Assembly: GCF_900098745.1 (NCBI RefSeq)
Contig: NZ_FQTT01000011.1
Coordinates: forward strand, 156,227 to 220,226
DNA from: Actinomyces glycerinitolerans
GTDB taxonomy: Bacteria > Actinomycetota > Actinomycetes > Actinomycetales > Actinomycetaceae
Reading direction: 5' to 3'
DNA length: 64,000 nt
A program made the position numbers and the translations under genes. Of this stretch, positions 7,771-16,683 are shown piece by piece; within the stretch, counting starts at the first letter, position 1; each line of letters begins with the position of its first letter. Under the pieces are notes generated by a model. That model was not told where the DNA came from and searched no databases. It was given only the letters and a program-made list of their open reading frames with translations.

Positions 7771-7792
7771 TTCGTTTGGATTGAGGAGTCTC

Positions 7793-9148
7793 ATGAAGCG
7801 CCGTCATCTTCTCGGCGGAATGCTGGCAGCTGCCGCATTCCCCCTGACTAGCGCATGCCGCCCGCGGACGCCGTCGAGCGGGCCCACCGCTCGTACGCCC
7901 ACTGCCGGAGCGAGCGCAGCACCCTCTGCAGCGTCCACCCCGCGTATTCCGACCGCCTTCGACGACGCCGGGAGTCTGCCGGGATCAGACTTCCGACCCG
8001 AGTCGTTCACCTGGCTCCGTGGCGGCTACCTCGTGGGCAGCAGCGGCAACACCTGGTGGTACGGGGATCCATCCGCCATGAACTACTGGTACTTCACAGC
8101 CGACGGCACCGACGCCGACTCCATGGAACTGGTAGCCATGGGCTCCGCCGAAGAGCTTCAGAACCTCGCACCGCAGGTCGGACCGGCTCAGATTCTCACC
8201 GACGAAATCATGGTCGTCGACGCCGCTGCCCACTTCGGCTATGTCGTCGTAACGGCGGTACGCACCGGGGTGACCCAGGAATCCGCCTGGCAGGCCCATC
8301 TGCTCAAGGTGGATCTGGAGGCTGCGGCTGTCGTGGCAGTGCTGCCGCTAGACGTCGACGCCGCAGTCGACACCACGATCGGCAACTGGGCGATGGCGCT
8401 AGACACCGACGGCATCAACCTGGGCGTCGGTACCGGGAGAATCCGTGGCGACACCCGCGTTTGGGCCATCAACACCGAGTCGATGGAGATTGCCCTTAAG
8501 GATCCGCATCAAGTTGGTTATGACACCTTCCATCAGGTCAACGGCGACGCCCTACTGACAGGCACGGCGAGCTCCCCCTACTCCGAGGGCGCCTACCCGC
8601 CCTACATCGTCTACTCGCTCGAGTCCGGCAACCTGGTCACCCAGGAGAACAACACCGACACCTACCTGCTCGGCCGCTGGCTGTATTGGCTGGAGACGGC
8701 CTTCGACGCCTGGCGCGTCATGGACGTGACCACCGGCGAGGAGGTGACCATGGCCGATCAGCCTCCCGTAGGCGCGCCGGACGCGCGCCCGACGGTGTGG
8801 GAGACGGGCGGTTATTCGGTCGTGCGCACCGACTCGGCGCTGGATGTGCGCCCCCTCGGTTCACCGACGGCGACACTATCCCTGTCTGCGGACGCCGGCG
8901 ACACCATCCCCGCAGCGCTTGCCGTCCACCGCGGTGTGGTTTATGCAGCCTATCCCTCCGCCGCGCATGAGCTGCACCTGATCGATCTCGCCACCGGCGA
9001 AGAGCTGGCCACCGCCAGGCTCGGAACCGAGGAGGACGGAATCGATCGTGAGCCGCAGGCGCTAGCCGTCTCCGAGGTCGGTGCCGGCTACTTCTACAGC
9101 CGAGGCGGGGCCTGTACCTTCCACGCAGCCACCGACTGGCTGCACTGA
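7793..9148 (+). CDS. secreted lipoprotein, possible beta-propeller, first of three
   Basis: This 451-residue protein begins with MKRRHLLGGMLAAAAFPLTSAC, a signal peptide with a lipobox ending in Cys. A Thr/Ala/Ser-rich linker (about residues 25-55) follows. The remaining 400 residues have regularly recurring beta-rich segments such as LLKVDLEAAAVVAVLPL and LHLIDLATGEELATARLG, which suggests a beta-propeller on the cell surface. The start is set by GAGGAG 4 nt before the ATG. It has two downstream neighbours of the same type (9315 and 10880). No catalytic motif is seen; the function is unknown. Confidence 0.75.
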   Translation: MKRRHLLGGMLAAAAFPLTSACRPRTPSSGPTARTPTAGASAAPSAASTPRIPTAFDDAGSLPGSDFRPESFTWLRGGYLVGSSGNTWWYGDPSAMNYWYFTADGTDADSMELVAMGSAEELQNLAPQVGPAQILTDEIMVVDAAAHFGYVVVTAVRTGVTQESAWQAHLLKVDLEAAAVVAVLPLDVDAAVDTTIGNWAMALDTDGINLGVGTGRIRGDTRVWAINTESMEIALKDPHQVGYDTFHQVNGDALLTGTASSPYSEGAYPPYIVYSLESGNLVTQENNTDTYLLGRWLYWLETAFDAWRVMDVTTGEEVTMADQPPVGAPDARPTVWETGGYSVVRTDSALDVRPLGSPTATLSLSADAGDTIPAALAVHRGVVYAAYPSAAHELHLIDLATGEELATARLGTEEDGIDREPQALAVSEVGAGYFYSRGGACTFHAATDWLH

Positions 9149-9314
9149 CCGGCAGCTCCCGGTACACAACGTCCTACCAGCCCGGGGGTGTCATTGGTGC
9201 CGGTCTTAGCAACAGGGCGGCGGGCAGCCCTGCCCATGGGCATATCGGGAGCACCCCGGGACACTGGGACCGTCTCCATCCCCGTCCCCGGGTGCAGGCC
9301 CGGTAGGAGTCTCG

Positions 9315-10790
9315 ATGCGTCGACGCACTGTTCTAACCGCCGCCGCCTTGGGTGCCGTCGGGTCGCTCATCGGCTTGCCCGCCTGCTCCGTCTTCAACTC
9401 CCCCAGTGCGGCGCCGACGCCGTCACCGGCCATGCCGCCCGGCCCGGACGCCGTCCCGGATGCTCTGAGCGACCAGCACCTGTGGCCGGGTGGCTCTCAC
9501 GTGCGCTCCACTGTCACCGCGGTGCGCGAACACTTCCTTACCGGGGCCGTTCAGGCCACCGAGGCCACGGCCTACGTCCAGGGGATGTGCCCGGTGGTGG
9601 TGGACCTGAACGGTCCCACCACATGGGGCGTCCTCCTCGACGACGACGGACGGTGGACCACTAGGCAGGTAGTGCCGGACAGCAAGGCCGGGCCGGGCGA
9701 GCGCGACCCGGACGACAACCAGCCCACGACCATGCTCGTCGCCGGTCCGGCGGTGATTGATGACACGCACGCCTACACCGTCGTGGCCGCTTTGGCCGGC
9801 GTGCCGTACAACCAGGAGTACTACTCCCAGCCCGACGACGCCTGCCCCGTCAGCCTGCTTAAGGTCGACCTGGCCGACGGGTCCCTGGATGCCGTAACCA
9901 CCGTAAGCGAGAGCTGGCCGGCCAGCGCGATACGCCATCTCTGCCTGTCCTTCACACAGGACCGCGCCGGTCTCCTACTCACCGGCGCTCCCGACACCGA
10001 CGAGGGATCCTTCCGTAAGGAGACATACGCCCACATCGGGCTGCGTCTGTCTACCGAAGATCTCTCCGTGGAGCTGGACAGCCACGACCTTCTGCGCGGC
10101 CGAGGCTACGACATGGTCTCCCCCTGTGGCCAGGCCGTGGTGGGCAAAACCGAATTCGGCCGAGAATGGCTGCTGGTCTGCCTCGAGGACGGCACGCTTA
10201 TCAGGCCGTCTGAGGACGCCTACCCCCACCTGGTGCGGGATGGCTGGTTCTATTACCAGCAAGAGCGTTCCCTTCGTGCCCAGGAGCTCGGTTCGAAAGA
10301 AGCCATCACCGTGACGGACATGGACATTCAGACATCGAATGGGAGCTACTGGCCGGAGATCTACTCCGATCAACCGGAGATCATCCAGATCGGCAGGAGC
10401 TCGGCCTCGGGGATAGAAGCTCTCCGTGTGTTACGCCCCGGCCAGACCACCCCGATCGTGTCCTGGAATGGCGAGGACAAGGTGCCTGATGGCGCCTGCG
10501 TATGCGGGGATGTCCTCTATGCCTGGTACCAAGAGGACGCTAGTGGCCACTTGCGCGTGGAGATGATCTCGCTGAGTGAGGGGGAGGAGGGCGACGCCCT
10601 GGGCACGTGTGAGACCGGGGAGATGACGGTGACAGTGGATGACTCCCCTGTGGTAACCGCCTGGGGAGTTGCCGTAGGCGACCGCTTCTACGCGGCCACA
10701 CAGTGGCTCGACGGCGTCCCCCAGCAGCCCACGGGGACAGCCAGTCCCGGCCCCGCATCACCCCAGGCCTCCTCCAGCCCGACCGGATAG
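9315..10790 (+). CDS. secreted lipoprotein, second of three, paralogue of the third
   Basis: A 491-residue lipoprotein (MRRRTVLTAAALGAVGSLIG signal, then LPAC lipobox). It shares phrases with the next gene: CPVVVDLNGPTTWGVLLDDD, AGPAVIDDTHAYTVVAA, VSLLKVDLADGSLDA and LRLSTEDLSVELD. Its C-terminus is a short Pro/Ser/Thr tail. GTAGGAG precedes the ATG. It follows the first lipoprotein gene by 166 bp and precedes the third by 89 bp, so the three may form one transcript. Function unknown; a surface beta-propeller is possible. Confidence 0.75.
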   Translation: MRRRTVLTAAALGAVGSLIGLPACSVFNSPSAAPTPSPAMPPGPDAVPDALSDQHLWPGGSHVRSTVTAVREHFLTGAVQATEATAYVQGMCPVVVDLNGPTTWGVLLDDDGRWTTRQVVPDSKAGPGERDPDDNQPTTMLVAGPAVIDDTHAYTVVAALAGVPYNQEYYSQPDDACPVSLLKVDLADGSLDAVTTVSESWPASAIRHLCLSFTQDRAGLLLTGAPDTDEGSFRKETYAHIGLRLSTEDLSVELDSHDLLRGRGYDMVSPCGQAVVGKTEFGREWLLVCLEDGTLIRPSEDAYPHLVRDGWFYYQQERSLRAQELGSKEAITVTDMDIQTSNGSYWPEIYSDQPEIIQIGRSSASGIEALRVLRPGQTTPIVSWNGEDKVPDGACVCGDVLYAWYQEDASGHLRVEMISLSEGEEGDALGTCETGEMTVTVDDSPVVTAWGVAVGDRFYAATQWLDGVPQQPTGTASPGPASPQASSSPTG

Positions 10791-10879
10791 CGGCACCTTC
10801 GCCGTCGTCCCCGGTGCCCATCCCACATCAGCAACCCACCGCTCGCCCAACACTCGCCATCAGGCATTTAGGAACAGCC

Positions 10880-12361
10880 ATGCGTCGTCGTACCGTCCTA
10901 GCCACTGCCCTTGCCGCAACCCTTGGCTCCGGAGCTCTCGCCGGCCTCACCGCCTGTTCATCCTCCGGCAAAAGCAACGTCATAGCGCCCACCCCCTCGC
11001 CCGTTCCGGCTGCGACCATCAAGCAGCCGCCTGTGCCCGCGCCGCCGTCCTCCACCTCCTGCCCCTCAGGCTTCTCCTCCCGGGTACTGTGGCCCACTGC
11101 CAATGTGCCCTCCGCCATCACCGCTGTCCACGAGCATTACCTGGCAGGTACTGCTGAGATTAACGACGACCTACTCCCCGAAACCAACGGCCTGCGTCCC
11201 GTGGTGGTGGATCTCAATGGTCCCACCACCTGGGCGGTACTCCTGGACGAGGACGGGGAACTGATCACCAAGGAGGTCGAGCTCAAAGATTCTCCCGCAA
11301 CGTCCCGCCTCGATCCCTTCGGCACCTCCGACGACTCCGCCTCTCCCACCCCCGGCCTTCCCTATACGGCGCTGAGCGCTGGCCCCGCCGTCATTGATGG
11401 CACCCACGCATACCTCGTGGTAGCCGCCGTTGACTATGCCTACCCCGGCGAAACCATCCGCGGTTCCATGAACTTCCCGGTCAGCCTGGTTAAGGTCAAC
11501 CTGACTAACGGTGCTCTGGAGGCGTCTACAACGATCAGCGAAGGGCTGCCCATCAAGGACGTCATCGTGCCGACCAGCTCGCGCCGCCCGGGAGGCGGGC
11601 TTCGCAGCGGACTGTACCTGTCCCTGTCGCCGGACCGCACCGGCCTGCTGCTATCCGCCGATCCGTCCAGCGACTCCTACGACGCCCAGCCCTTGGGGCT
11701 GCGTCTGTCCACCGAGGATCTCTCCGTCGAGCTCGATGTCCTGGCCGACGTACCCATCCTTGGGCCGTTCGACCTTTACGGCGAGGCTGTGAGGATCAAC
11801 AGCAGCGCAACCTCCGTCATCTCGCTGGCAGATGGACAGGAAGTATCCATAGAGGCCGCTGAACCGTTCTTCGCCTGGAACGGTTGGCTCTACTACTACG
11901 GCGCTCCCACACGCTCCGTCAACAACAGCTGCTACGCCCGCGAAATGGCAACAGGACAGACCATTGCCCTCGACGTCACGGACTCCTATTTCAACGGCTC
12001 AACCGTGTCCTATGCCATCGGCAGCTCGTATCACGTGCCAGGCATATTCAGCGACCAGCGCCAACTTCTTTTCACCGACGGCCCCTTTTACTACTTCGAC
12101 CCACCGAGCTCGACCACCGGAGCTCCCGGCTGGGACAAGAGTCGGCCGGCACCGCAGGCCGCCTGCGTTTTCGGCGACGTGCTGTACACGGTTCCCGCGG
12201 CCGGGGCGGACACAACCGCCGACGTCGAGCTGACCTCGGTCACCACCGGCGAGCCACTGGGCGAGGTCGCCGGGGTGGGGATTGACTGGCCGATCGCGGC
12301 CACGGCTTGGGGCCTGGCATGCGGCGGCAGCTTCTACCCCGCCACCGCATGGCTGAACTGA
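10880..12361 (+). CDS. secreted lipoprotein, third of three
   Basis: A 493-residue lipoprotein starting MRRRTVLATALAATLGSGAL with lipobox LTAC. It shares RPVVVDLNGPTTWAVLLDED, AGPAVIDGTHAYLVVAA, VSLVKVNLTNGALEA and LRLSTEDLSVELD with the second gene, so the two are recent duplicates relative to the first. The frame is open further upstream over the end of gene two, but the signal peptide and AGGA before the ATG at 10880 fix the start. It converges with the nuo operon, leaving 68 bp. Confidence 0.75.
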   Translation: MRRRTVLATALAATLGSGALAGLTACSSSGKSNVIAPTPSPVPAATIKQPPVPAPPSSTSCPSGFSSRVLWPTANVPSAITAVHEHYLAGTAEINDDLLPETNGLRPVVVDLNGPTTWAVLLDEDGELITKEVELKDSPATSRLDPFGTSDDSASPTPGLPYTALSAGPAVIDGTHAYLVVAAVDYAYPGETIRGSMNFPVSLVKVNLTNGALEASTTISEGLPIKDVIVPTSSRRPGGGLRSGLYLSLSPDRTGLLLSADPSSDSYDAQPLGLRLSTEDLSVELDVLADVPILGPFDLYGEAVRINSSATSVISLADGQEVSIEAAEPFFAWNGWLYYYGAPTRSVNNSCYAREMATGQTIALDVTDSYFNGSTVSYAIGSSYHVPGIFSDQRQLLFTDGPFYYFDPPSSTTGAPGWDKSRPAPQAACVFGDVLYTVPAAGADTTADVELTSVTTGEPLGEVAGVGIDWPIAATAWGLACGGSFYPATAWLN

Positions 12362-12429
12362 TCCCTGTCGCCATGTCATTTCTGCCGGTTCGGGTGCGCT
12401 ACTTGTGCCGGTCTCGGCGCGGCTGACGG

Positions 12430-13536
12430 TCAGGCGGCGCGGTCCACCAGCAGATGGGCGAACTGCACCATGCCGTCGTGCACCAGCGCCGCCCGCTCCC
12501 GCGCGTCGGCCAGGGCGGCCTCGCGCGCAGATCCGGTCACGCCCGCGGCATCCAGACGATCCTTGGTACCGGCCAGCACAGTCTCTTCCAGTCCGTTCAG
12601 CACCGCGATCGCCTGGTCCGCCCAACGCGTCGCCATTTCCCGGGTGCGGCTCAACACCGGATGCACCCGAAGCTGGGCGACGAGACCGGCCAGGACCGCG
12701 TCGTCGGACAGGTCGGCGCTAGACAGGGTCGCCAGGATCGACTGCCCGGCGGCGTCCAGCTCGCCGGCGGCAAGCGCCTGACGCAGCAGCAGCACCGGCA
12801 TGGTGTCCACGCCCTCCCGCAGGTCTGTGCCCGGCGTCTTGCCGGTGGTGGCGGCGTCGCTGGTCAGATCTATGCAGTCGTCGGCCAGTTGGAAGGCCAC
12901 GCCGATCTTCTCCCCGAAGGCCTCCACGATCGCCTCGGTAGCCTCCCCCGCTCGGGTGAGCATGGCACCGTAACGGGCCGAGACCGCGATCAGTGAACCG
13001 GTCTTGTCCGCCAGCACCTGCAGGTAGTGCGCCACCGGATCGGTGCCCGCGGGGCGCGGCAGGGTCTCGTGCAGCTGCCCCATGCACAGCCGCTCAAAGG
13101 TCTTGGAGTGGGCCAGCACCGCCTGCGGTCCCAGCGCCGCCACCAGCTGGGAGGCGCGGGCCACCAGCACGTCGCCGGCGAGGATGGCGGCGGAGTTGCC
13201 CCAAACGGTCTGTGCGCTCGGGGCGCCGCGCCGCAGCGGGGCCTCGTCCATGACGTCGTCGTGGTAGAGGGTGGCGATGTGGGTCAGCTCGACCGCGACG
13301 CCGGCGTCTCGCACCAGCTCGCCCGTCGCCAACTCCGGGTCGCCCAGTTGGGCGGTCAGCAGCGTCAGCACCGGGCGCAGCCGCTTCCCACCGGCCGCCG
13401 CCAGGTGGGAGGTCGGCGGGTTGATCGTCGCGTCAGCGCTGCTGACGACCTCGAGCAGGCGCGTCTCGACGGTCTCGAGCTCCGGAACAATCCGTTCTTC
13501 GAGCTGCGGCAGGCTGAGTGGCAGCGTTCCAATCAC
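12430..13536 (-). CDS. polyprenyl diphosphate synthase, menaquinone side chain
   Basis: A 368-residue trans-prenyltransferase with both Asp-rich motifs: DDVMD (residues 93-97) and DDCID (219-223), plus GGKRLRP and GDVLVARA. It condenses isopentenyl diphosphate onto an allylic primer to give a long polyprenyl diphosphate, most likely the menaquinone tail. Its GTG start overlaps the nuoN stop (GTGA), making it the last gene of the nuo operon. Chain length cannot be read with confidence from the sequence alone. Confidence 0.88.
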   Translation of the reverse strand: MIGTLPLSLPQLEERIVPELETVETRLLEVVSSADATINPPTSHLAAAGGKRLRPVLTLLTAQLGDPELATGELVRDAGVAVELTHIATLYHDDVMDEAPLRRGAPSAQTVWGNSAAILAGDVLVARASQLVAALGPQAVLAHSKTFERLCMGQLHETLPRPAGTDPVAHYLQVLADKTGSLIAVSARYGAMLTRAGEATEAIVEAFGEKIGVAFQLADDCIDLTSDAATTGKTPGTDLREGVDTMPVLLLRQALAAGELDAAGQSILATLSSADLSDDAVLAGLVAQLRVHPVLSRTREMATRWADQAIAVLNGLEETVLAGTKDRLDAAGVTGSAREAALADARERAALVHDGMVQFAHLLVDRAA

Positions 13537-15098
13537 GGCAGGAGCATAGCGGCGTCTGCCAGCGAGCCGAGCACGGCCTGCGGCAGCACGCCGATCAGGA
13601 CGGTGGCGGCGGCCGCCAGACCGATCGTCAACGCGGCCGGGCCCATCGAGCCGACCACGACCACGCGGTCGCCGTCGGGCTCCCGGAAGAACATGAGCAC
13701 GATCAACCGCATGTAGAAGAAGGCCGTGGCCACGGAACTGACGATGGCGACGATCACCAGCCAGGTGGCCCCACCGGCGATGCCGGCGATGAACACCTCG
13801 AACTTGGCCATGAATCCGGCGGTCAGCGGGATCCCGGCGAAGGACAGCAGAAACACGGTCATGGCGCCGGCCAGCCAGGGGCTGCGGCGGCCCAGGCCGG
13901 TGAAGGCCTCCAGGTCATTGGCTTCGGCACCGGGGGCACCGTCGTGGCTGGTGCGCACCAGGCCGATGATGCCGAAAGCGCCAACGGTCGCGATGCCATA
14001 GGTGAGCGCGTACAGCAGCAGGCCGCTCACGCCCATCCCGTTCCAGGCGATGATGCCGATGAGCATGTAGCCGGCGTGGGCGATGGCCGAGTAGGCGAGC
14101 ATGCGCTTGACGTCCTTCTGGATGACGCCGACGACGGTGCCCACGGCCATGGTCAGGATGGCGACGGTCCACAGGAAGGGGGCCAGGTCCCAGCCGAGGG
14201 TCCCGCCGAGCACGTAGTAGAAGCGCACCAGGGCGAGGAAGGCGGTGGCCTTGACCCCCGCGGCCATGAAGCCGGTCACGGGGGTCGGCGCCCCCTGGTA
14301 GACGTCGGGGCTCCAGGCGTGGAAGGGGGCGGCAGCGGTCTTGAACAGCAGCCCGACGGTGACCAGGGCGACCCCGGCCAGCGCCAGCCAGTCCATGCCG
14401 GCCACTCCCCCACCGCCGATGGCCATGGCAATGACGCTGTAGGCCACCGAGTCGGACACGCCGTATAGGAAGGCGGCGCCCATGAGCAGGAAGGCGGAGG
14501 AGAAGGCGCCCAGCACGAAGTACTTCAGGGCGGCCTCCTGACTGAGCAGGCGGCGGTGGCGGGCCATGGCCGCCATGATGTACAGCGGCAGCGACACCAG
14601 CTCCAGGGCGACGAACAGGGTGATCATGCCGTTTGCCAGCGGGAACAGCATCATGCCGCCCAGCGAGAACAGGGTCAGGGGGAACATCTCGGTGGCGACC
14701 CAGCCGGCGTGGATGGATTCCTCCTCCTCGGCGCTGCCGGGCCGGTCGGCGGCCTGTGCGGCGAAGGCGCCGTCGTCGGCGGTGGTGCGGTCGGCCATGA
14801 CCAGGACGGCCAGCAGGCCGATGGCCAGCAGAATGCCCTGGGCGGCCACCCCGAAGGGGTCTTCGGCGATGCCGGTGGTCAGCTCCCGGCCGCTGCCGAC
14901 GGCCACGACAACACTCCAGCGTCCCGACAGGGCGACGGCGGAGGCGAGGATGGCCAGCAGGCTCAAGAGGGCCTGGACGGCCGGGCGGACGCTACGGGGC
15001 ACGAAGGCCTCCACGAGGACGCCGACGACGCCCGCGCCCAGAATGATCAGTACCGGGGTGAGGCCGGCCCATTCAATGACCGGGGCGGTGAAGCTCAC
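13533..15098 (-). CDS. nuoN: NADH-quinone oxidoreductase subunit N
   Basis: A 521-residue antiporter-like membrane subunit of complex I with about 14 helices. Typical segments are LPLYIMAAMARHRRLLSQEA, KYFVLGAFSSAFLLMGAAFLYG, PFHAWSPDVYQGAPTPVTGF and KRMLAYSAIAHAGYMLIGI. The first two carry the Glu/Lys residues of the proton channel. GTG start overlapping the nuoM stop by 4 nt (GTGA); its own stop overlaps the polyprenyl synthase start in the same way. Confidence 0.95.
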   Translation of the reverse strand: MSFTAPVIEWAGLTPVLIILGAGVVGVLVEAFVPRSVRPAVQALLSLLAILASAVALSGRWSVVVAVGSGRELTTGIAEDPFGVAAQGILLAIGLLAVLVMADRTTADDGAFAAQAADRPGSAEEEESIHAGWVATEMFPLTLFSLGGMMLFPLANGMITLFVALELVSLPLYIMAAMARHRRLLSQEAALKYFVLGAFSSAFLLMGAAFLYGVSDSVAYSVIAMAIGGGGVAGMDWLALAGVALVTVGLLFKTAAAPFHAWSPDVYQGAPTPVTGFMAAGVKATAFLALVRFYYVLGGTLGWDLAPFLWTVAILTMAVGTVVGVIQKDVKRMLAYSAIAHAGYMLIGIIAWNGMGVSGLLLYALTYGIATVGAFGIIGLVRTSHDGAPGAEANDLEAFTGLGRRSPWLAGAMTVFLLSFAGIPLTAGFMAKFEVFIAGIAGGATWLVIVAIVSSVATAFFYMRLIVLMFFREPDGDRVVVVGSMGPAALTIGLAAAATVLIGVLPQAVLGSLADAAMLLP

Positions 15099-16666
15099 TT
15101 GGTGTTCCCTTCTGCGATCACGACGGCGACAGCGGGGTCGGCCGGGGCGGTGGGCACGGTGGCCAGAGCGGCGGTCTCGCCGGGGGCCTCCACGGCGGCG
15201 GCGACCTGGCCGGCGACGTCCTCGAAGGCGTCTGTCAGCGGTGCGGGTGCCAACCCGACGGCGAGCATGGCGGCGATCACCGGAACCAGGACCAGCTTCT
15301 CGCGTCCGTCCAGGTCGGCGCTGCCCACCCGCTCACGGGCGGGGGCGCCGGTGAACACCCGCTGGTAGGGCAGCAGCACGTACACGGCGGCGATGATGAC
15401 GCCGAGCACGGCGACGACGCCGAGCGGCACCGACTTCGAGAAGGTGCCGGTCAGCACCATCCACTCCGGCACGAAGCCGCTCAGGCCCGGCAGGGCGATG
15501 GAGGCCAAGCCGGAGATGAGGAAGGTGCCGGCGATCAGCGGCATGACTCGCTGCATGCCGCCGAGTTCACTGATGGCCACGGTGCCCGTGCGGCGGGCGA
15601 GGAAGCCGGTGACCAGGTACAGCCCGGCGATCGACAGCCCGTGGGCGACCATGTAGACCATGGCGCCGGTGGCGGCGATCTGGCTGCCGACGAACAGGCC
15701 CAGCACCATGAAGCCGAAGTGGCTGATGGAGGTGTAGGAGATCAGCCGGTAGAGGTTGTCCTGCGCGACGGCGGCCAGGCCGCCGTAGATGATGCCGACC
15801 ACGGCCAGCACCAGGATCACCGGGGCGGCCCAGGCGGATTCACGCGGGAACAGGGGCAGTACCAGGGCGGCCATGCCGTAGGTGCCGATCTTGTCCAGCA
15901 CGCCGATCAGCAGCACGGAGGTGCCCGGAGTGGCCTGCTCGGCGGTGTCCGGCAACCAGGTGTGCACCGGCACCATCGGCGCCTTGATGGCGAAGGCGAT
16001 GAAGAAGGACGCGAAGATCCAGCGGCCGGCCGTGGTGGAGGCGGTGATCTGGCCGACCAGGTTCTCAACCAGGTAGGCGCCCTCGCCGCGCGGCCCGTAC
16101 ACGTACAGGGCCACCACACCGACCAGCATGATCAGTCCGCCGGCCAGGGAGTACAGCAGGAACTTCAGAGCGGCGCGGCGGCGGCGCTCACCGCCGAAGC
16201 GGCCGATCAGGAAGTACACCGGCACCAGCATGGCCTCGAAGCAGATGTAGAACAGGAAGACGTCGCGGGCGGCGAAGATGACCACCACGAAGGCCTCCAG
16301 CACCAGCACCAGGCCGCTGAACAGGCCCTGCTGGTCGGCGGGGATCTCACCCCAGCTGGCCAATAGCACCAGCGGCACCAGGAAGGCGGTCAGCAGCAGC
16401 ATGGCCAGGCCGAGGCCGTTGACGCCCAGCGCCCAGGACACGCCCAGCATCGGAATCCAGGAGTGGGTCTCGGTCAGCTGGATGGCGCCGGCCTGGGAGG
16501 CGTCGAAGACGGCGAGCGTCCAGATTCCCACGCCGAGGGTGGCCAGGGCGAACAGCAGGCCGATGACCCGACCCTGGCGGCGCAGCGGCGGCACGAGCCA
16601 CAGCAGCAGTGCCCCGGCCAGCGGGACGATGGCCATGGTGGTCAGTACGGGGAACGTTGCATTCAT
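15095..16666 (-). CDS. nuoM: NADH-quinone oxidoreductase subunit M
   Basis: A 523-residue antiporter-like subunit. It shows FYICFEAMLVPVYFLIGRFG, the broken-helix region AIKAPMVPVHTWLPDTAEQA, and YRLISYTSISHFGFMVLGLF, all standard for NuoM. The final 60 residues are a hydrophilic Ala/Pro/Glu extension beyond the last helix. ATG start 17 bp after the nuoL stop. Confidence 0.95.
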   Translation of the reverse strand: MNATFPVLTTMAIVPLAGALLLWLVPPLRRQGRVIGLLFALATLGVGIWTLAVFDASQAGAIQLTETHSWIPMLGVSWALGVNGLGLAMLLLTAFLVPLVLLASWGEIPADQQGLFSGLVLVLEAFVVVIFAARDVFLFYICFEAMLVPVYFLIGRFGGERRRRAALKFLLYSLAGGLIMLVGVVALYVYGPRGEGAYLVENLVGQITASTTAGRWIFASFFIAFAIKAPMVPVHTWLPDTAEQATPGTSVLLIGVLDKIGTYGMAALVLPLFPRESAWAAPVILVLAVVGIIYGGLAAVAQDNLYRLISYTSISHFGFMVLGLFVGSQIAATGAMVYMVAHGLSIAGLYLVTGFLARRTGTVAISELGGMQRVMPLIAGTFLISGLASIALPGLSGFVPEWMVLTGTFSKSVPLGVVAVLGVIIAAVYVLLPYQRVFTGAPARERVGSADLDGREKLVLVPVIAAMLAVGLAPAPLTDAFEDVAGQVAAAVEAPGETAALATVPTAPADPAVAVVIAEGNTK

Positions 16667-16683
16667 GGGCTTGTCGTGTCCTC

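Larger units (their letters stand above)
6584..7792. other. 1.2-kb non-coding repeat block 1
   Basis: No credible gene is seen here; open frames in it are low-complexity. The contents in order are: a G-rich module on the plus strand at about 6801, four 10-bp CGGTGAATCT-type repeats at 6899-6938, an array of 20-21 bp spaced boxes at 6963-7176, unique GC-rich DNA, and a long repeat element at 7373-7715 that ends in the same G-rich module on the minus strand. The last 70 bp hold the promoter region of the lipoprotein gene at 7793. A related block lies at 39.2-40.5 kb. Confidence 0.8.

Noticed and set aside
10703..10879. Upstream start for the third lipoprotein
   Set aside because: It would overlap the previous gene and put 59 residues before an obvious lipoprotein signal peptide.
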